Source: Thalassia testudinum
Lineage: Eukaryota; Streptophyta; Magnoliopsida; Alismatales; Hydrocharitaceae
Direction: 5' to 3'
NCBI GenBank assembly: GCA_037157565.1
Contig: JAZHRO010000063.1
Span: 94,302,001-94,366,000 of the forward strand
DNA length: 64,000 nucleotides
Position numbers and translations under genes: made by a program. Below are positions 12,027 to 23,742 of this stretch, in pieces. The notes under the pieces were generated by a model that was not told where the DNA came from, made no database searches, and saw nothing but the letters and a program-made list of their open reading frames with translations. Each line of letters begins with the position of its first letter. Position 1 is the stretch's first letter.

Positions 12027-13526
12027 TTGAAAATGCAACCTGGCAATTTAAGAAGACCAATTGGGAAACTTGAACCCCGAATAAAGGATAAAGTGATTGA
12101 GGCTGCCCTTAAATATTTTGAAGATTATCCATCGAGCATGATTCAGGTTAATGTCCTTGAAACAACAAAATTCATTATGAACCGTGTTAGTTTACTGCTT
12201 ACTCAACTAAGAAATGGTTCAACCCAGGAGACCCTCATACCAGAATTCAATGAACTTTATCAATTGCATAGAATGAAGGGTTTACATTGCTTTGCAAATC
12301 CATCACTCTAGGAGATACACCAAGATATCATTGAGCAACGTGCAGATACTCTAAATCTATTATGAGAAGCCATTTATGAGACATCTTGGAGTGATTCTAA
12401 AGCTTCTCTAGAGCCTGGGTTAGACACTTAGAATTGTTGTGGACCCCCAACCCAAATGAATTCAAATTCAAATTTCATAACAATTGGCATACCTAATCTT
12501 GGTGAGGGTTGGGAGGATCCAGTTGCAGGTGTTCCTGATTTTGAATTGGCCTTAGAAAATCTTAAAGCTGGTCCATCAAGCCTAGAGTTCCTCAACACCT
12601 GTGATGATGAGCTTAAAACAGAATCTCTAGAGAGTATAAATCCCAAGCCTTATCCTATTAAGGTAACTCTCGAGAGTGACTCTGACATCCCAATAGAGCC
12701 CAGCCTAGATTCTAGTGATCCAACCCTTACCATTAACCTAGAATCTGGATTCGAGCCTATTTGGGATAATTATGTGGCCCAATGTGATGAGAATCAAATT
12801 TTGAATCTAGACTATGATTCTGGGCCTGTATTTGATGACTACACCTCTCCAGACTCCTTTGAAAGATAGATCGATTTTCTGGAAATAACATCAATTTACG
12901 ATAGAGAAATCGAGGAGTTGGAAAAGTTGGGATTCGATTGGGTCTACCCTAGGAGCCAAGAACCTGAGCCTATACCTAATAGGGACACCTTTTTAAGCTC
13001 AGAATATGAAATTAGGTTAGATCCAAGTCAGGTTGTTGATTCTATACATCATGATTCATTCTGTGGTGGAACTCTCAATTCAGAATCAGATTCAGAAACT
13101 TATTCTCACAAATTCTCCAACAAGCTCAAATCCTATCCTGATTTTAGAGAACCTTTGTTTCCTAATGACACCAAGCCAATTTACGACCTCAGCGACCACA
13201 ACCAGCCCTTTGATTCTGACATTGAGGTCAATGATTTGAATCTCCATGATGCCACCTCTTCTACAGCACATACAGAACCTTCTCGAATCCATTCCCAACC
13301 CCGACCCGCCACCAAAATCAATTTCTACTTTGATTCTTCTCTCTTTGATCCGGTCACACATGATTCTTCTCCACCTTTTCATCGGGTTTCAGACATCGAT
13401 CAGAATGCAAATCATGTCCTACCCTTTTCTAATCACTCTTGTAGGGTTTCTACATCATCCACAGATCTGTTCTCTTTTGAGGATCCCTACTTTGATCAGG
13501 CTGATTGGACTCAGCCAAACCCGTGA
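12027..13526 (+). pseudogene. Broken acidic ORF of element B, unknown function
   Basis: One frame runs from about 12033 (ATG; MQPGNLRRPIGKLEP...) to a TGA at 13524-13526. It is interrupted by stops at 12309 (TAG), near 12363 (TGA), 12429 (TAG) and 12867 (TAG), with the frame kept throughout, giving about 498 codons. The product is strongly acidic and rich in S, D, E and P (for example LESDSDIPIEPSLDSSDPTL). The N-terminal hundred residues look helical and more basic. I see no zinc knuckle, protease or polymerase motif and do not recognise the family. It occupies the gag-pol position. It resembles the A and C frames in composition only. Confidence 0.55.
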
Positions 13527-14424
13527 TTCTCACTACCATATATGTTTGAACCTTAAAGTATCTGGTGGGCACCACATCTATTGATTCACATCCATCAGTC
13601 CACCAAATTTAATAGGTTTGGGTTGCATCATCAGCCTGTTGATCTGAACAAGCACTTGGTTGGACCAACCAGGCTATTGATCAAGGTGCTTGTTCTACAA
13701 AACTCATTCAATTTGACCACTCCTTCTCCTTGACCACCTTCTGCTCTACTAAAGGCATTGAATTTAGTGCTTAACAGGAGGCAACCCATCATTCAAAAAC
13801 TCCTCGAGGCCCTTCTAATCATCCTTTTAAGCTTTACGTCTATTACACTTTTGAGTTCAGTTTTAGAATAGCCGATCCCACCTCTGGTACACGTACCAGA
13901 GCTTGAAATATTTCGTAATAGTCATCCTGACCCATTCACCCACCCGTTAACCCTGTTCTAACCTTTGAACCAAGCTGACTTCATACCCTCTGATTTATAA
14001 TGACATTGCAAAACTTAGGCATGTTGGGGTGTTAAAATGCAAACATACAAACACTCAAGTTTGTGAGGGGTTCTCATAAAAAATATATATTTATATATTC
14101 TAAAAAAAATGAAAAAGAACAAAAAAATGGAAAGGGGAGGAAAATTTTGTGAACTTAATTGCATATCATTCCTGAGGAGGAAATGAGGAGGTGATTCAAA
14201 ATTTCAAAAAAGAACAACATTTAAGAACAAAAATGATAGTCATTAGCACTTGATCATGAAAATTACTTAAGCTCTAGACCAAATCAAAAGAAAAAAAAGA
14301 AAGTCTTGAAATAACAAAGAGACATGGAGATTAGTATGAGTGCTGATCTTAGGCCTCTTGGGCTTATTTTACGGCTTAAACATTCAAGTATTTGTTAAGA
14401 TCTGGATAATCCTCAAGAAGTTGA
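13527..14424 (+). other. 3' noncoding domain of element B, first part
   Basis: Contains GGAGGCAACCCA (13777-13788) and a decayed internal polypurine tract (cttaggcatgttggggtg, about 14014-14031) preceded by tgacattgcaaaa. An A-rich stretch follows (14080-14310). The domain is cut at 14424 by element C and resumes at 22805. GTTGA (14420-14424) is the TSD of C. Confidence 0.6.
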
Positions 14425-16261
14425 TGATGTAAACATGTTTACATTACATAAAATGTCTATTTATGCATGTTATTAAGCATAGAATTGCATTACATACTAT
14501 AAATATTGCATAACATGCATCATCCAGCATTTAGATTAGTCAGAATAAAATGGAGGTTAATTGTCTCTTTTTATAGTCAAGGACAAGGCGACTGTTTATC
14601 GGGGCCTCAGATCGAAGATCCAACCGTACAGACTTGATTAGGGCAGCGATTGGAGTTCAACGACTCCAAGATCGTCCTAATCGAATATCCGTAGCATCAG
14701 ATAGAGACCGAGGAACCTAGAAGATCAAGGGCCAACATGGTGTGAATTCGCACTTCAGACAACAAATCCAACCGCACAGATGGATTCGGATCGACAATTG
14801 CAGCCAAACGATGCGAAAATCGACTTAATCCGACACCCGTGGCACCATCTACATCATCCAGAAGATGGATGGCCAAGATGGCACCACGTGGCACCATCTC
14901 GACTACCCAACCGACCGCACGCATTAGCTGAAGGCCCCCACATCAATGCTTCCTCACCATTGGATCAAGATCCAACGGCTGCGACTCGCCCGCGCTTAAG
15001 TTAAGTGCTCGACACAAATGTGCCCACAGCACATTGGTCGAGCGCTCTAACACGAAGCATAGGCGTGCGTTCGAGCCTCGCCGGGTATCAATTGGAGAGG
15101 AGGTGCATGCCCGATCGACCACAAGATCGCGATCCAGTGGCCACACATGCTCAATCTAGATGATGCACCCACGCATGCCCGCGCATAACATGGGATCGCA
15201 TGCGCTAGGCGCGTGATGAGAAGGCGCGGTGAGGGGTAAGTTAAGCTGTCTGATCTCATGATCGGATGGCTAAGATCTGAAGAACGTGGAGCGCACGTTT
15301 CATGCATGGGAGGCGAGCGGGCGACACACGTCGCCCACGACTGGGGCGCCAAAATGTTGAAGTTGCGAGTTACTACGCTATTGTATTTGGTTTTGATAAA
15401 CCTGTCATTGTAGTTTGAAAGCGAAGAACTCGTGTTCAACAAATAAAATTTATACAGGAATAGAAATCTCGGGTCGAACTTTGGGAGGAGGACGTTTGAT
15501 TAAAAACATGCATTTGTTTTATTTGTCACGAACAAGAATAATTGATTAGAAACTATCTATCTATTTACAATAAATAGAAGAGAGAGAGAGAATATTACAA
15601 ATAAAAACAAAAAGAGATGTAGAATGAACATGAAGTTCATTATCAAAGATATTGTTCGTTATACTACTCATTATGACTAGAAAGCAGAAAATAATTACAC
15701 TAGAAAGTAGTAAATCTACTCTAGAAAGCATTAAAAAGAATGGAGAGAGAGATATCCTCCTTGACGGTCGCTTGGAGGACAAGCTGGACGGGACGACGCC
15801 TGGAAGACGGGGAACGGAGTAGGATGAAGGAGGACGAAGCGAGAAGAATGACAACGGGTGTGCCACGTGGCGTGACGGATGAGATGCGTGGTTGCAAGTG
15901 TGCATAGCGGCTGAACTCAAAGCGACGCAGATGCAATTACTGATATGAGATGAATGTGGAGATGCGTTGAGGCAGTCGGAGATGAGGAGGCGGGGAGCAC
16001 AGATCTTTAGCCCAAGTTCAGGGCTTTAGTGACGGATTTATCCGTCACTAAAGGTCCTGAATTATTTTTTTCAAAATGTAATGACCAAAATGCCCCCATT
16101 CCTTGCAATTATAAAAGGAGATCCCCTCCATCCCTTCTTTCTCTTCTCCCCCTCTCCAAAGCTCAAGAGAAGCTTGTCCCACACCTAGGATGCTTCTCAA
16201 GAGATAAAGTCAAATTTTCGCCCCCATTTCGGAAGTGGATCCGACGACGACGACGTGTTGC
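14425..16261 (+). repeat. 5' LTR of element C, distal end deleted
   Basis: Matches 20414-22304 of the 3' LTR, then diverges after ...gtgttgc. About 500 bp of LTR 3' end and the primer site are absent. It includes the inverted segment 15345-15857. That segment is a minus-sense copy of the LTR 3' end starting with ggcgccaaaa, the complement of the primer-site start. Confidence 0.85.
16110..16116 (+). promoter_or_regulatory. TATA box in 5' LTR of C
   Basis: TATAAAA in cttgcaattataaaagg; the matching site in the 3' LTR is 22128-22134. Confidence 0.55.
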
Positions 16262-17411
16262 GGGGATGTGATGCTCTTTGATTTTTTTTTCATGTTTTCC
16301 AACTTACAAATCATTTACCTCAATTCTCTCCTTTCTTATTGTGATTGCTAGTATTCTTTTGAGACGAGCAAAAGCAGTAGAATGGAGCAAAGTGCTGTTG
16401 AAGGTTCTATAAGTTATCCCCCACCTCCCACCTAATAGTTTTCATTTCACCACGTAATAATATAAACATCAATCAACCTAGGTGTTCTTAGTTTTGTTGT
16501 TTGTTTGACACCCACACCCGCCTCAACCTCCACATTTAAAAAGAAAAAAATAAAAAAATCTCACAGAGGTACACAACCTCATCTGATTTTCAAACTCAAC
16601 GGGTAAACTGATCTTTGGAACCGGTACACACATTCAAACACATAATTAAGTAGAAATCTGATTAGGTAATCACTTGTGTGCCTAATGAAGTGGTGCAATA
16701 GGCCAATTGTTTGAGTTGATTAGGTTGCACCACTTCAATTAAAATCAACTCATCAAGTAGCTGTTGCTTAGGTTCAACTCTTAGGGATTTACCAAGCACT
16801 CCTCATTCTTTTAAGTTTCAAAGGAAAACATCTTCACCTGTGCTTTCAAAACTTGGTGTGCCAACAAAACTTGTTTGAAAATACCTAAAGTTGAATCCTA
16901 AAAGCTACTAAGCAAGATTTGAGCCCTAAAATTCACTGCATCAAAAATTATTTTGCTTGAAAATCACTGGTTGTGCATGCACACACACATCAATCAATCA
17001 TTAAGGGCATAACCCAGATAAAGGGCCCATCACATTCCAAAGCACATTCAAACCTAGCCTTAAATAAAACAGAGTAGACATTGGCTTTAAGGATTCGACT
17101 CGCTCTTCATAGCCCAGAATGAGATTATTTTCGTTTAGTTAGTTTCTACTGTTTAATCTGATGTCTAGCTAAGGGAGCAGAATCAAATGATCGCAGCTGG
17201 GGGGTACACTAGGAACAGGAGGCGCAAGCCGAAGGGAGAACGTTCTCCCCATTCCCTCCTTCTAACTGGTTGGATTGAACAGACAGAAGTAGATCAAATC
17301 ATTTCTTTATCTCAAGATAGGTTCTGGGAGTCTGTAGGTCTTTAGGCTAGCCCACTTAAGGACAGGTTTGATTGCTTGTATTGCAGGGTGTCTTTCTTCC
17401 TCTCATCTCTC
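16262..17411 (+). other. Leader/internal noncoding region of element C
   Basis: AT-rich and without a usable reading frame. It has no primer site, in line with the deletion of the LTR/leader junction. A splice-acceptor-like ttgtattgcag lies at about 17377-17387, 25 bases before the acidic frame. Confidence 0.5.
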
Positions 17412-18655
17412 ATGAATCCTTCCACATTTTATACGCATTCCCGCTCTTTCCTTCCTGTTTTGAGTTATCCTCAACATGACGATTATCCCGACTCATACTG
17501 TAATCAACCATTAGTTAGTTGGGATAATTCGGATTGTGGATACAATTCTGGACCTCTATGTTTAGGGTCTAACCCTGAACACTATGATTGTAATTTCTAT
17601 CCTTCTCAAAGCCACATCGATTGTGGATCGCCACCCTTTCATGGACAACCTAATACGATCTACAATCAAGGAGGATAACTGATCCTTACCCATCCTCTGA
17701 TTACATTGCCTTTAGGTCATCACCACCTTTTGAACAATCTAAAATGACCTATTATCAAGAAGGGTATAACAAATCTCAATTCGCTAACTTTTCTGCAATG
17801 ATCCTAAACCCACCCAACCCTGAACCAAGTCATTTGGTTTTGGTTAACCGAGTTCAAAATAAGGTTTTGCCTAACTTGAGGAATACCATACAATCTTTAG
17901 AAGTTCAGCCAATACCTTACATTGAAAAATTGGAGCCCCTGATTGAGATGATTGATGATTTGAACAAGTATTTGTTGGATTGGCTCTAGGATGTTAAGGA
18001 TAAGAACTCTGGTGAGTTTCTACTTGGGAAGTTAGCGAAATTGAGAATGAGATTTGTGGTTGCTTTAGTTCAATCGTGGGATGATTCCCAGGATGAACCC
18101 CCTTCAGGAGAGCCAAGGTCAGAACCCGCTCAAGGACTTGTCGGGGGGGACACATGTTACGTGGCTGACCAGACTGAATTAGAGCAACCAATTAAATATG
18201 ATCTGATTTCTTCACTTGAGATCCTTGAGCCAGGGTACGAGGAAACATATGTCGCCATGGACTAGAAAATGACATATGATTTTGGGACATACATTAATAC
18301 GGATTTTGATTTCTTTGATTCTGATGGTGAAGATTCAATTTGCAAAGTCTCACGCGAGTTTACAGAACACGATTTCTGTGAGACGATTAGGTCTGAGGAA
18401 TCTGATAGATCATTTGATAGCTCAATAATTGAGGAAACTGATCTTATTGGGGCTCACATTACGGATTCAGAATTGCATTTTCTGGAGGATTCAATCGAAT
18501 GCCCTGATTGTCAGTTACACCTCATTGAGCTTATTGAAGATTCTATTTTTGAGATTATTAGACCCAAGTCAATTCTGATTCAGCTACATCTTTTAGACTT
18601 GGAAATTTCAGATGAGGTGATTAATATGCAGGAGGTCCCAAAAATTGCATTCTGA
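17412..18655 (+). pseudogene. Broken acidic ORF of element C, unknown function
   Basis: Begins MNPSTFYTH at 17412. After a stop at 17676-17678 the coding potential moves to another frame that runs from about 17744 to 18655 with TAG stops at 17987 and 18263. About 410 codons in all. The N-terminal part is rich in Y, S, P, D and N; the C-terminal part is very acidic (for example DTDFDFFDSDGED-type stretches, IEETDLIGAHITDSELHFLEDS). No known retroelement domain is seen. It is the same kind of frame, in the same place, as in A and B, but not clearly homologous by eye. Confidence 0.5.
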
Positions 18656-20413
18656 ATGAGGAGAACAGAAGCTGAGAAATTCTGATTTGGGAAGCAAACT
18701 CCGGAGGAAGTAGAAGACTGAGTCTAAGGGTTCCAATTCATCTGAAACCATGAAACCAAGACCCTTACGACATTTGTTCTGAGGATGTTCAACCTAAGCA
18801 TACATTCATTGATTATCCGTTTGTTATCGAATTCTCTATAACCCGACTCTTTGGTCATGGGTTGCATCCTCATAAATCGTAGGCCCGACCCCACTTACAT
18901 ATTGATTTTAGGTTTTGGGTAATTTTTATCCAGAACCTTATATATTCTCGATTATGGGGTATGGGTTTGCACCACAATCTAGTCCACATTTGTGGACATC
19001 TGCTGGCAAGACAGAGGTTTCTTCTTTTTATTCTGATTTTGATCTGCACCTGTGAATTCTTTATTTCTCTTCTTTGTATAGTGTGCCTAGCTGAAGGCAC
19101 TAAATTCAACACATATACAGTTTTTCTTTATCTCAAAGCAGACCCAACGTTTATGCAATTCAGGTGCTTTCTACTCTATTCCACTCTGGTTTATGTCTTT
19201 TTAATACAATGAGGACATTGCATTAGATAGGCATGGGGGGTGAATATTCATCGCTGAATTATTTCATCAGCTCCATAGATTCGTTTAATTTTCTTTTATT
19301 TAGTTAAAAAAATTGAATTAGGAAGGAATACTTGGACATTAGGACTTTTCAATCTTTAGAAATATTACATTAGGATCTGAACACAAAGACCCTTCAAGTC
19401 TTTGGACTTAATCGGTGCGTGTATCCACTAAAATGTGGATTTGTTTTTCGAGTCCTCGCCATCTTGAATTCTATTGTAATTTGAGTACACGACTTATCAA
19501 CCTGCCCTCTAATTTGAGAGAACTTTAAGTCTAAAACATCTACACACTATCTTGTCACTGACTCGTTGTTCGATGATTTTAATGGAAATTGGGTAGCTAA
19601 TGAACCTTTTAGGGTGATATGGCTGGCAAGTTATCGTAGGTAACAACCCCTAGGTAGGTTGTCCAGAATCCAGTCACTGGATCATTCTCTTCTTGCTGCC
19701 TTTAGGTAAATCTTAGACCAGGGAAGCCACCTACTAAAAAAAAGAAAAAGTCAAAAAGAAAAGAAAAAGAGAAGGAGAAAAGAAAAAGAAAACAAAAGAA
19801 ATAAGACAGTCGGTGGTAACAGCTCATCGATCAGTTGTCCAGAACCCAGCTCAAGAAATGCACTTAGAATTCCCAAAACACTTAGGAAGAAGCGGAGAAG
19901 TAGAAAAAATCGGGAAGATATACACTGGATTCACCCTTGTGTTGACCCTGTAAAAATAAAAGTAGGGAGAAAGCTACCGGTTGAAAAGCTACACCTTTAG
20001 GCAGAACTCTCTTTCTAAGGTCACCTAGAGGCGTAGAAACCCGAAGTCTGTTCTAATTGCCGATCAATGAGTCTATTACATTCACAATAAGATGCTTAGA
20101 AGTTAGGGTTCTCACCAAATCTTGGGTGGGTTGAATGGCCGTAGAGAGCCACTCTTAAACCCTAAACTCAAAAATCCCAAAAAATTAGAAAAGAAGAAAA
20201 AGAGAAAAATTTTTTCTTTGAATAAGGCGAGGGCTTGAGGCGGTCTACATTTTGGCAGATACCTGGGCACTATTGTGTCTTTGAAAATTTAGATCCTAAG
20301 TAAACATTTTCTTAATGATTGAAAATAACTTATGCCCAAATAATCCAACCTAATTCTTTTATAGATAGCATGTAGTTTTTGCTAGGGATTAGCAAAAGAT
20401 AGGCATGGGGGTG
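18656..20413 (+). other. 3' noncoding domain of element C
   Basis: Contains a hairpin CAATG-AGGA-CATTG (19207-19220), the internal polypurine tract gcatgggggg (19231-19240), A/G-rich low-complexity stretches (19736-19805 and 20165-20220) and the terminal polypurine tract aggcatgggggtg ending at 20413. The order is that of elements A and E. No env-like frame. Confidence 0.6.
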
Positions 20414-21341
20414 TGATGTAAACATGTTTACATTACATAAAATGTCTATTTATGCATGTTCTTAAGCATAGAATTGCATTACATACTATAAATATTGCAT
20501 AACATGCATCATCCTACATTTAGATTAGTCTGAATAAAATGAAGGTTAATTGTCTCTTTTTATGGTCAGGGATAGGGCAACTATTTATTGGGGCCTCGGA
20601 TCAAAGATCCAACCATACGGATCTGATCAGAATGATGATTGGAGTTCAATGACTCCAAGATCGCCCTAATCGGATATCTATAGCATCAAATAGAGATCGA
20701 GGAACCCTAGAAGATCAATGGCCAAGATGGTGTGATTTCACACTTCAGACGACAAATCCAACTACACGGATGGATTCAGATCGATGATCGTAGCCAAACG
20801 GCATGAAAATCGACTCAATTCGACACCCATGGCACCATCTACATCATTCAAAAGGACGGCTAAGATGGCACCATGTGGCGCCATCTCGACCGCCCAACCG
20901 ACCGCACACATCAGCTGAAGGCTCCCGCATCAACACTTCCCCACCGTTGGATCAAGATCCAACGGTTGCAACGCGCCTGCACTTAAGTTAAGCGCTCGAC
21001 ACAAATGCACCCACAGTGCATTGGTTAAGCACTCTAATGCGAAGTGCAGGTGCGCGTTCGAGCCTTGCCGTGCATAAATTAGAGTAAAGGTGCACGCCTG
21101 ATCGACCGCACAATCGCGATCCAGTGGCCACGTGCGCTCAATCCAGATGACGCACCCACGCACGCCCGCGCGTAATGTGGGATCGCACGCGCTACGTGCA
21201 TGATGAGAAGCTGCGGCGGGGGGCGAGTTAAGCCGTCTGATCTCACGATCGGATGGCTATGATCTGAAGAATGTGGAGCAAGCATTTCATGCGTGAGAGG
21301 CGAGCAGGCGGCGCACGTCACCCACGACTGGGGCGTTAAAA

Positions 21342-22799
21342 TGTTGAAGCTGCGAGTTATTACGCTATCATATTTGGTTTTGAAAAACTTGTCATTGTAG
21401 TTTAAAAGCAAAGAACTCGTGTTCAACAAATAAAATTTATACCGGAATAGAAATCCCAGGTCGAACTCAGGGAGGTGGACGTTTGATTAAAAATACGCGT
21501 CTGTTTTATTTGTTACAAAGCAGAATAATTGATTAGAAACTATCTATCTTTTTATAATAAATAGAACAGAGAGAGAGAGAATATTGCAAACAAAAACAAA
21601 AAGAGATGTAGAATGAACATGGAATTTATTATCAAAGATATTGTTCGTTACACTACTCATTACGACTAGAAAGTAGAAAATGATTACACTAGAAAGTAGT
21701 AAATCTACTCTAAAAAGCATTAAAAAGAATGGAGAGAGAGATATCCTCCTCGACGGTCGCTTGGAGGAAGAGTCGGATGGGACGATGCCTGGAAGATGGG
21801 GAACAGAGCAGGATGAAGGAGGACGAAGCAGGAAGAATGACAACGGGAGCGCCACGTGGCATGACAAATGAGATGCGTGGCCGCAGGTGTGCATAGTGGC
21901 TAAACTCGAAGCGGTGCAGATGTAATCTAGGCCATCTGATCGTGCAATCGGACGACTGATATGAGATGAACGTGGAGATGCGTTGAGGCAACCGAAGATG
22001 AGGAGGCGAGGGTGCGTGGATCTTTAGCCCACGTTCAGGCCTTTAGTGACGAATTTATCCATCACTAAAGGTCTTGAATTAATGTTTTTCAAAATGTAAT
22101 GACCAAAATGCCCCCATTCCTTGCAACTATAAAAGGAGACCCCCTCCATACGAAATTCCCATCCCTTCTTTCTCTTCTCTCCCTCTCCAAAGCTCAAGAG
22201 AAGCTTGTTTCACCCCCGGGATGCTTCTTAAGAGATAAAGTCAAATTTTCGCCCCCATTTTGGATGTGGATCCCATGATGACGACGATGTGTTGCCCCAT
22301 CCCCGTTCTTCCCGCTTCGTCCTCCTTCGTCCTGCTCCGTTCCCCGTCTTCCAAGCATCATCCCGTCCGGCTCGTCCTCCAAGCGACCGTCGAGGAGGAT
22401 ATCTCTCTCTCCATTCTTTTTAATGCTTTCTAGAGTAGATTTACTGCTTTCTAGTGTAATCATTTTCTACTTTCTAGTTGTAATGAGTAGTGTAATGAAC
22501 AATATCTTTGATAATGAATTCCATGTTCATTTTACATCTCTTTTTATTTTTGTTTGTAATATTCTCTCTCTCTCTTCTATTTATTGTAAATAGATAGATA
22601 GTTTATAATCAATTGTTCTGCTTTGTGACAAATAAAACAAACGCATATTTTTAATCAAACGTCTGCCTCCCTAAGTTCGACCCGGGATTTCTATTCTAAT
22701 ATAAATTTTATTTGTTGAACACGAGTTCTTCACTTTCAAACTACAATGACAGGTTTTTCAAAACCAAATACGATAGAATAGTAACTCGCAGCTTCAATA
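21342..22799. repeat. Large inverted repeat inside the LTR of element C
   Basis: Arm 1 (21342-21847) begins tgttgaagctgcgagtta and reads as the complement of arm 2 (22301-22799), which ends ...actcgcagcttcaata. The arms are about 500 bp with a spacer of about 450 bp that holds the TATA box. Just outside arm 1 is ggcgttaaaa (ggcgccaaaa in the 5' LTR, 15345-15354), the complement of LTR end plus primer-site start. Confidence 0.88.
22128..22134 (+). promoter_or_regulatory. TATA box in 3' LTR of C
   Basis: TATAAAA in ttgcaactataaaaggag. It lies in the loop between the two inverted arms. A transcript starting here would pass only through arm 2; one from outside would form the long hairpin. Confidence 0.55.
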
Positions 22800-22804
22800 G
22801 TTGA

Positions 22805-23742
22805 GGAAAATGCGAAGCTTATGTATTACGTCTAAAGCTTAGGTAGTATTTGGCCTTGTTATCTGACCACTGGTTTGCGGGACTCTATAACCTAAGCACC
22901 CTAATCTACACACAAGTCTGGTTCAGTGCACTTAATCAATCAAAATCACTCTAAATTGTTTATTCTGTTCTGAAAAAGCTACCTAGATTAGGAGAGGCTT
23001 TAAAACACTAGTTGATTTAGATGAGTTCCTAAAGTGGAGAGGTGGGAAATTCCCCTCGAAGATGCATAATAACATATTGTCTCCTCGGTGCTTGTCTCCT
23101 AGGATATCTAAATATCCTACTGGGGGCATGTAAGCACCTTGTGCTAGTTCAGGTGCCATGGGCGGGATTATCCCGAAATGTCGATTATCAGGGCCTGAAT
23201 TTAGCTATAGAACACCATGGGAAGCACTATCTCGAAGTGTTGAAAGCCAGGGTTCTGGGGGTTGCCATGGGCGGTGCTATCTCGAAGCATCGAAAGCCAG
23301 GGACCCTACGATGATTGATACAGAATCTGATACAAACCTCATTTTGGACCAATCCGAGGCTAGAAAAATAATAAAGAAATAGAGAGAGAAAGCTCTCCAA
23401 AAATGCAAAGAAATTCTTCTATCCCTCTCTCTTACAAAAATGCACTGCAAAATGAACCTGGACTCACCATGTTACAAGTACGGGTGCTTTAACTGCTGGG
23501 TTCAACAAACCTTAGGATAGTTTCTGTGGGCCTTAGAAATATTCACGGTAGATTGAGGCTAAAGCTGGTCAGGTTTGGATCTTGGTTGGTACTTGAGTAC
23601 CTCTAGGCCTACTATTAGCATTCTGACCTAATTTCTAAAGAGAAGAATCAATTAGGACTCTGAACTTCAAGGCATAGTTTTGAACTCTAGTTCTTTTCAT
23701 AAGATTTTGCTAAGGGACTAGCAAAAGTTAGGCATGGGTGTA
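22805..23742 (+). other. 3' noncoding domain of element B, second part, with triple repeat
   Basis: Closely resembles E at 55042-55990 (minus strand). It contains the hairpin GGATAT-CTAA-ATATCC (23102-23117) and three tandem units that each begin CCATGG (23156, 23215, 23265; spacings 59 and 50) and contain tatctcgaag and gccaggg. The terminal polypurine tract ttaggcatgggtgta abuts the LTR. Short frames here overlap the repeats and are not taken as genes. Confidence 0.7.

Larger units (their letters stand above)
14425..22799 (+). mobile_element. Element C: non-autonomous LTR retrotransposon with rearranged LTRs
   Basis: Flanked by a perfect TSD GTTGA (14420-14424 and 22800-22804). The 5' LTR (from 14425) and 3' LTR (20414-22799) share TGATGTAAACATG starts. 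The interior has a leader, a broken acidic ORF, an internal polypurine tract (19231-19240) and a terminal one (20401-20411). There is no gag-pol. The 5' LTR stops matching at 16261: its distal end and the primer site are missing, so this copy could not be transposed again. It is inserted in the 3' domain of element B. Confidence 0.9.
20414..22799 (+). repeat. 3' LTR of element C (2,386 bp) with internal inverted duplication
   Basis: Starts TGATGTAAACATGTTTACA and ends ...gcttcaata, where TA replaces the expected CA. It carries two long inverted arms, 21342-21847 and 22301-22799, highly similar when one is reversed. The related solo LTR I (44839-46584) is 1,746 bp and lacks the extra arm, so the 0.6-kb difference is the inverted insert. 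Confidence 0.88.

Noticed and set aside
21342..22799. The inverted repeat as two separate LTRs of opposite elements inserted head to head
   Set aside because: A single TSD (GTTGA) encloses all of element C, the same inverted segment is in both LTRs, and no TSD flanks the inverted segment.
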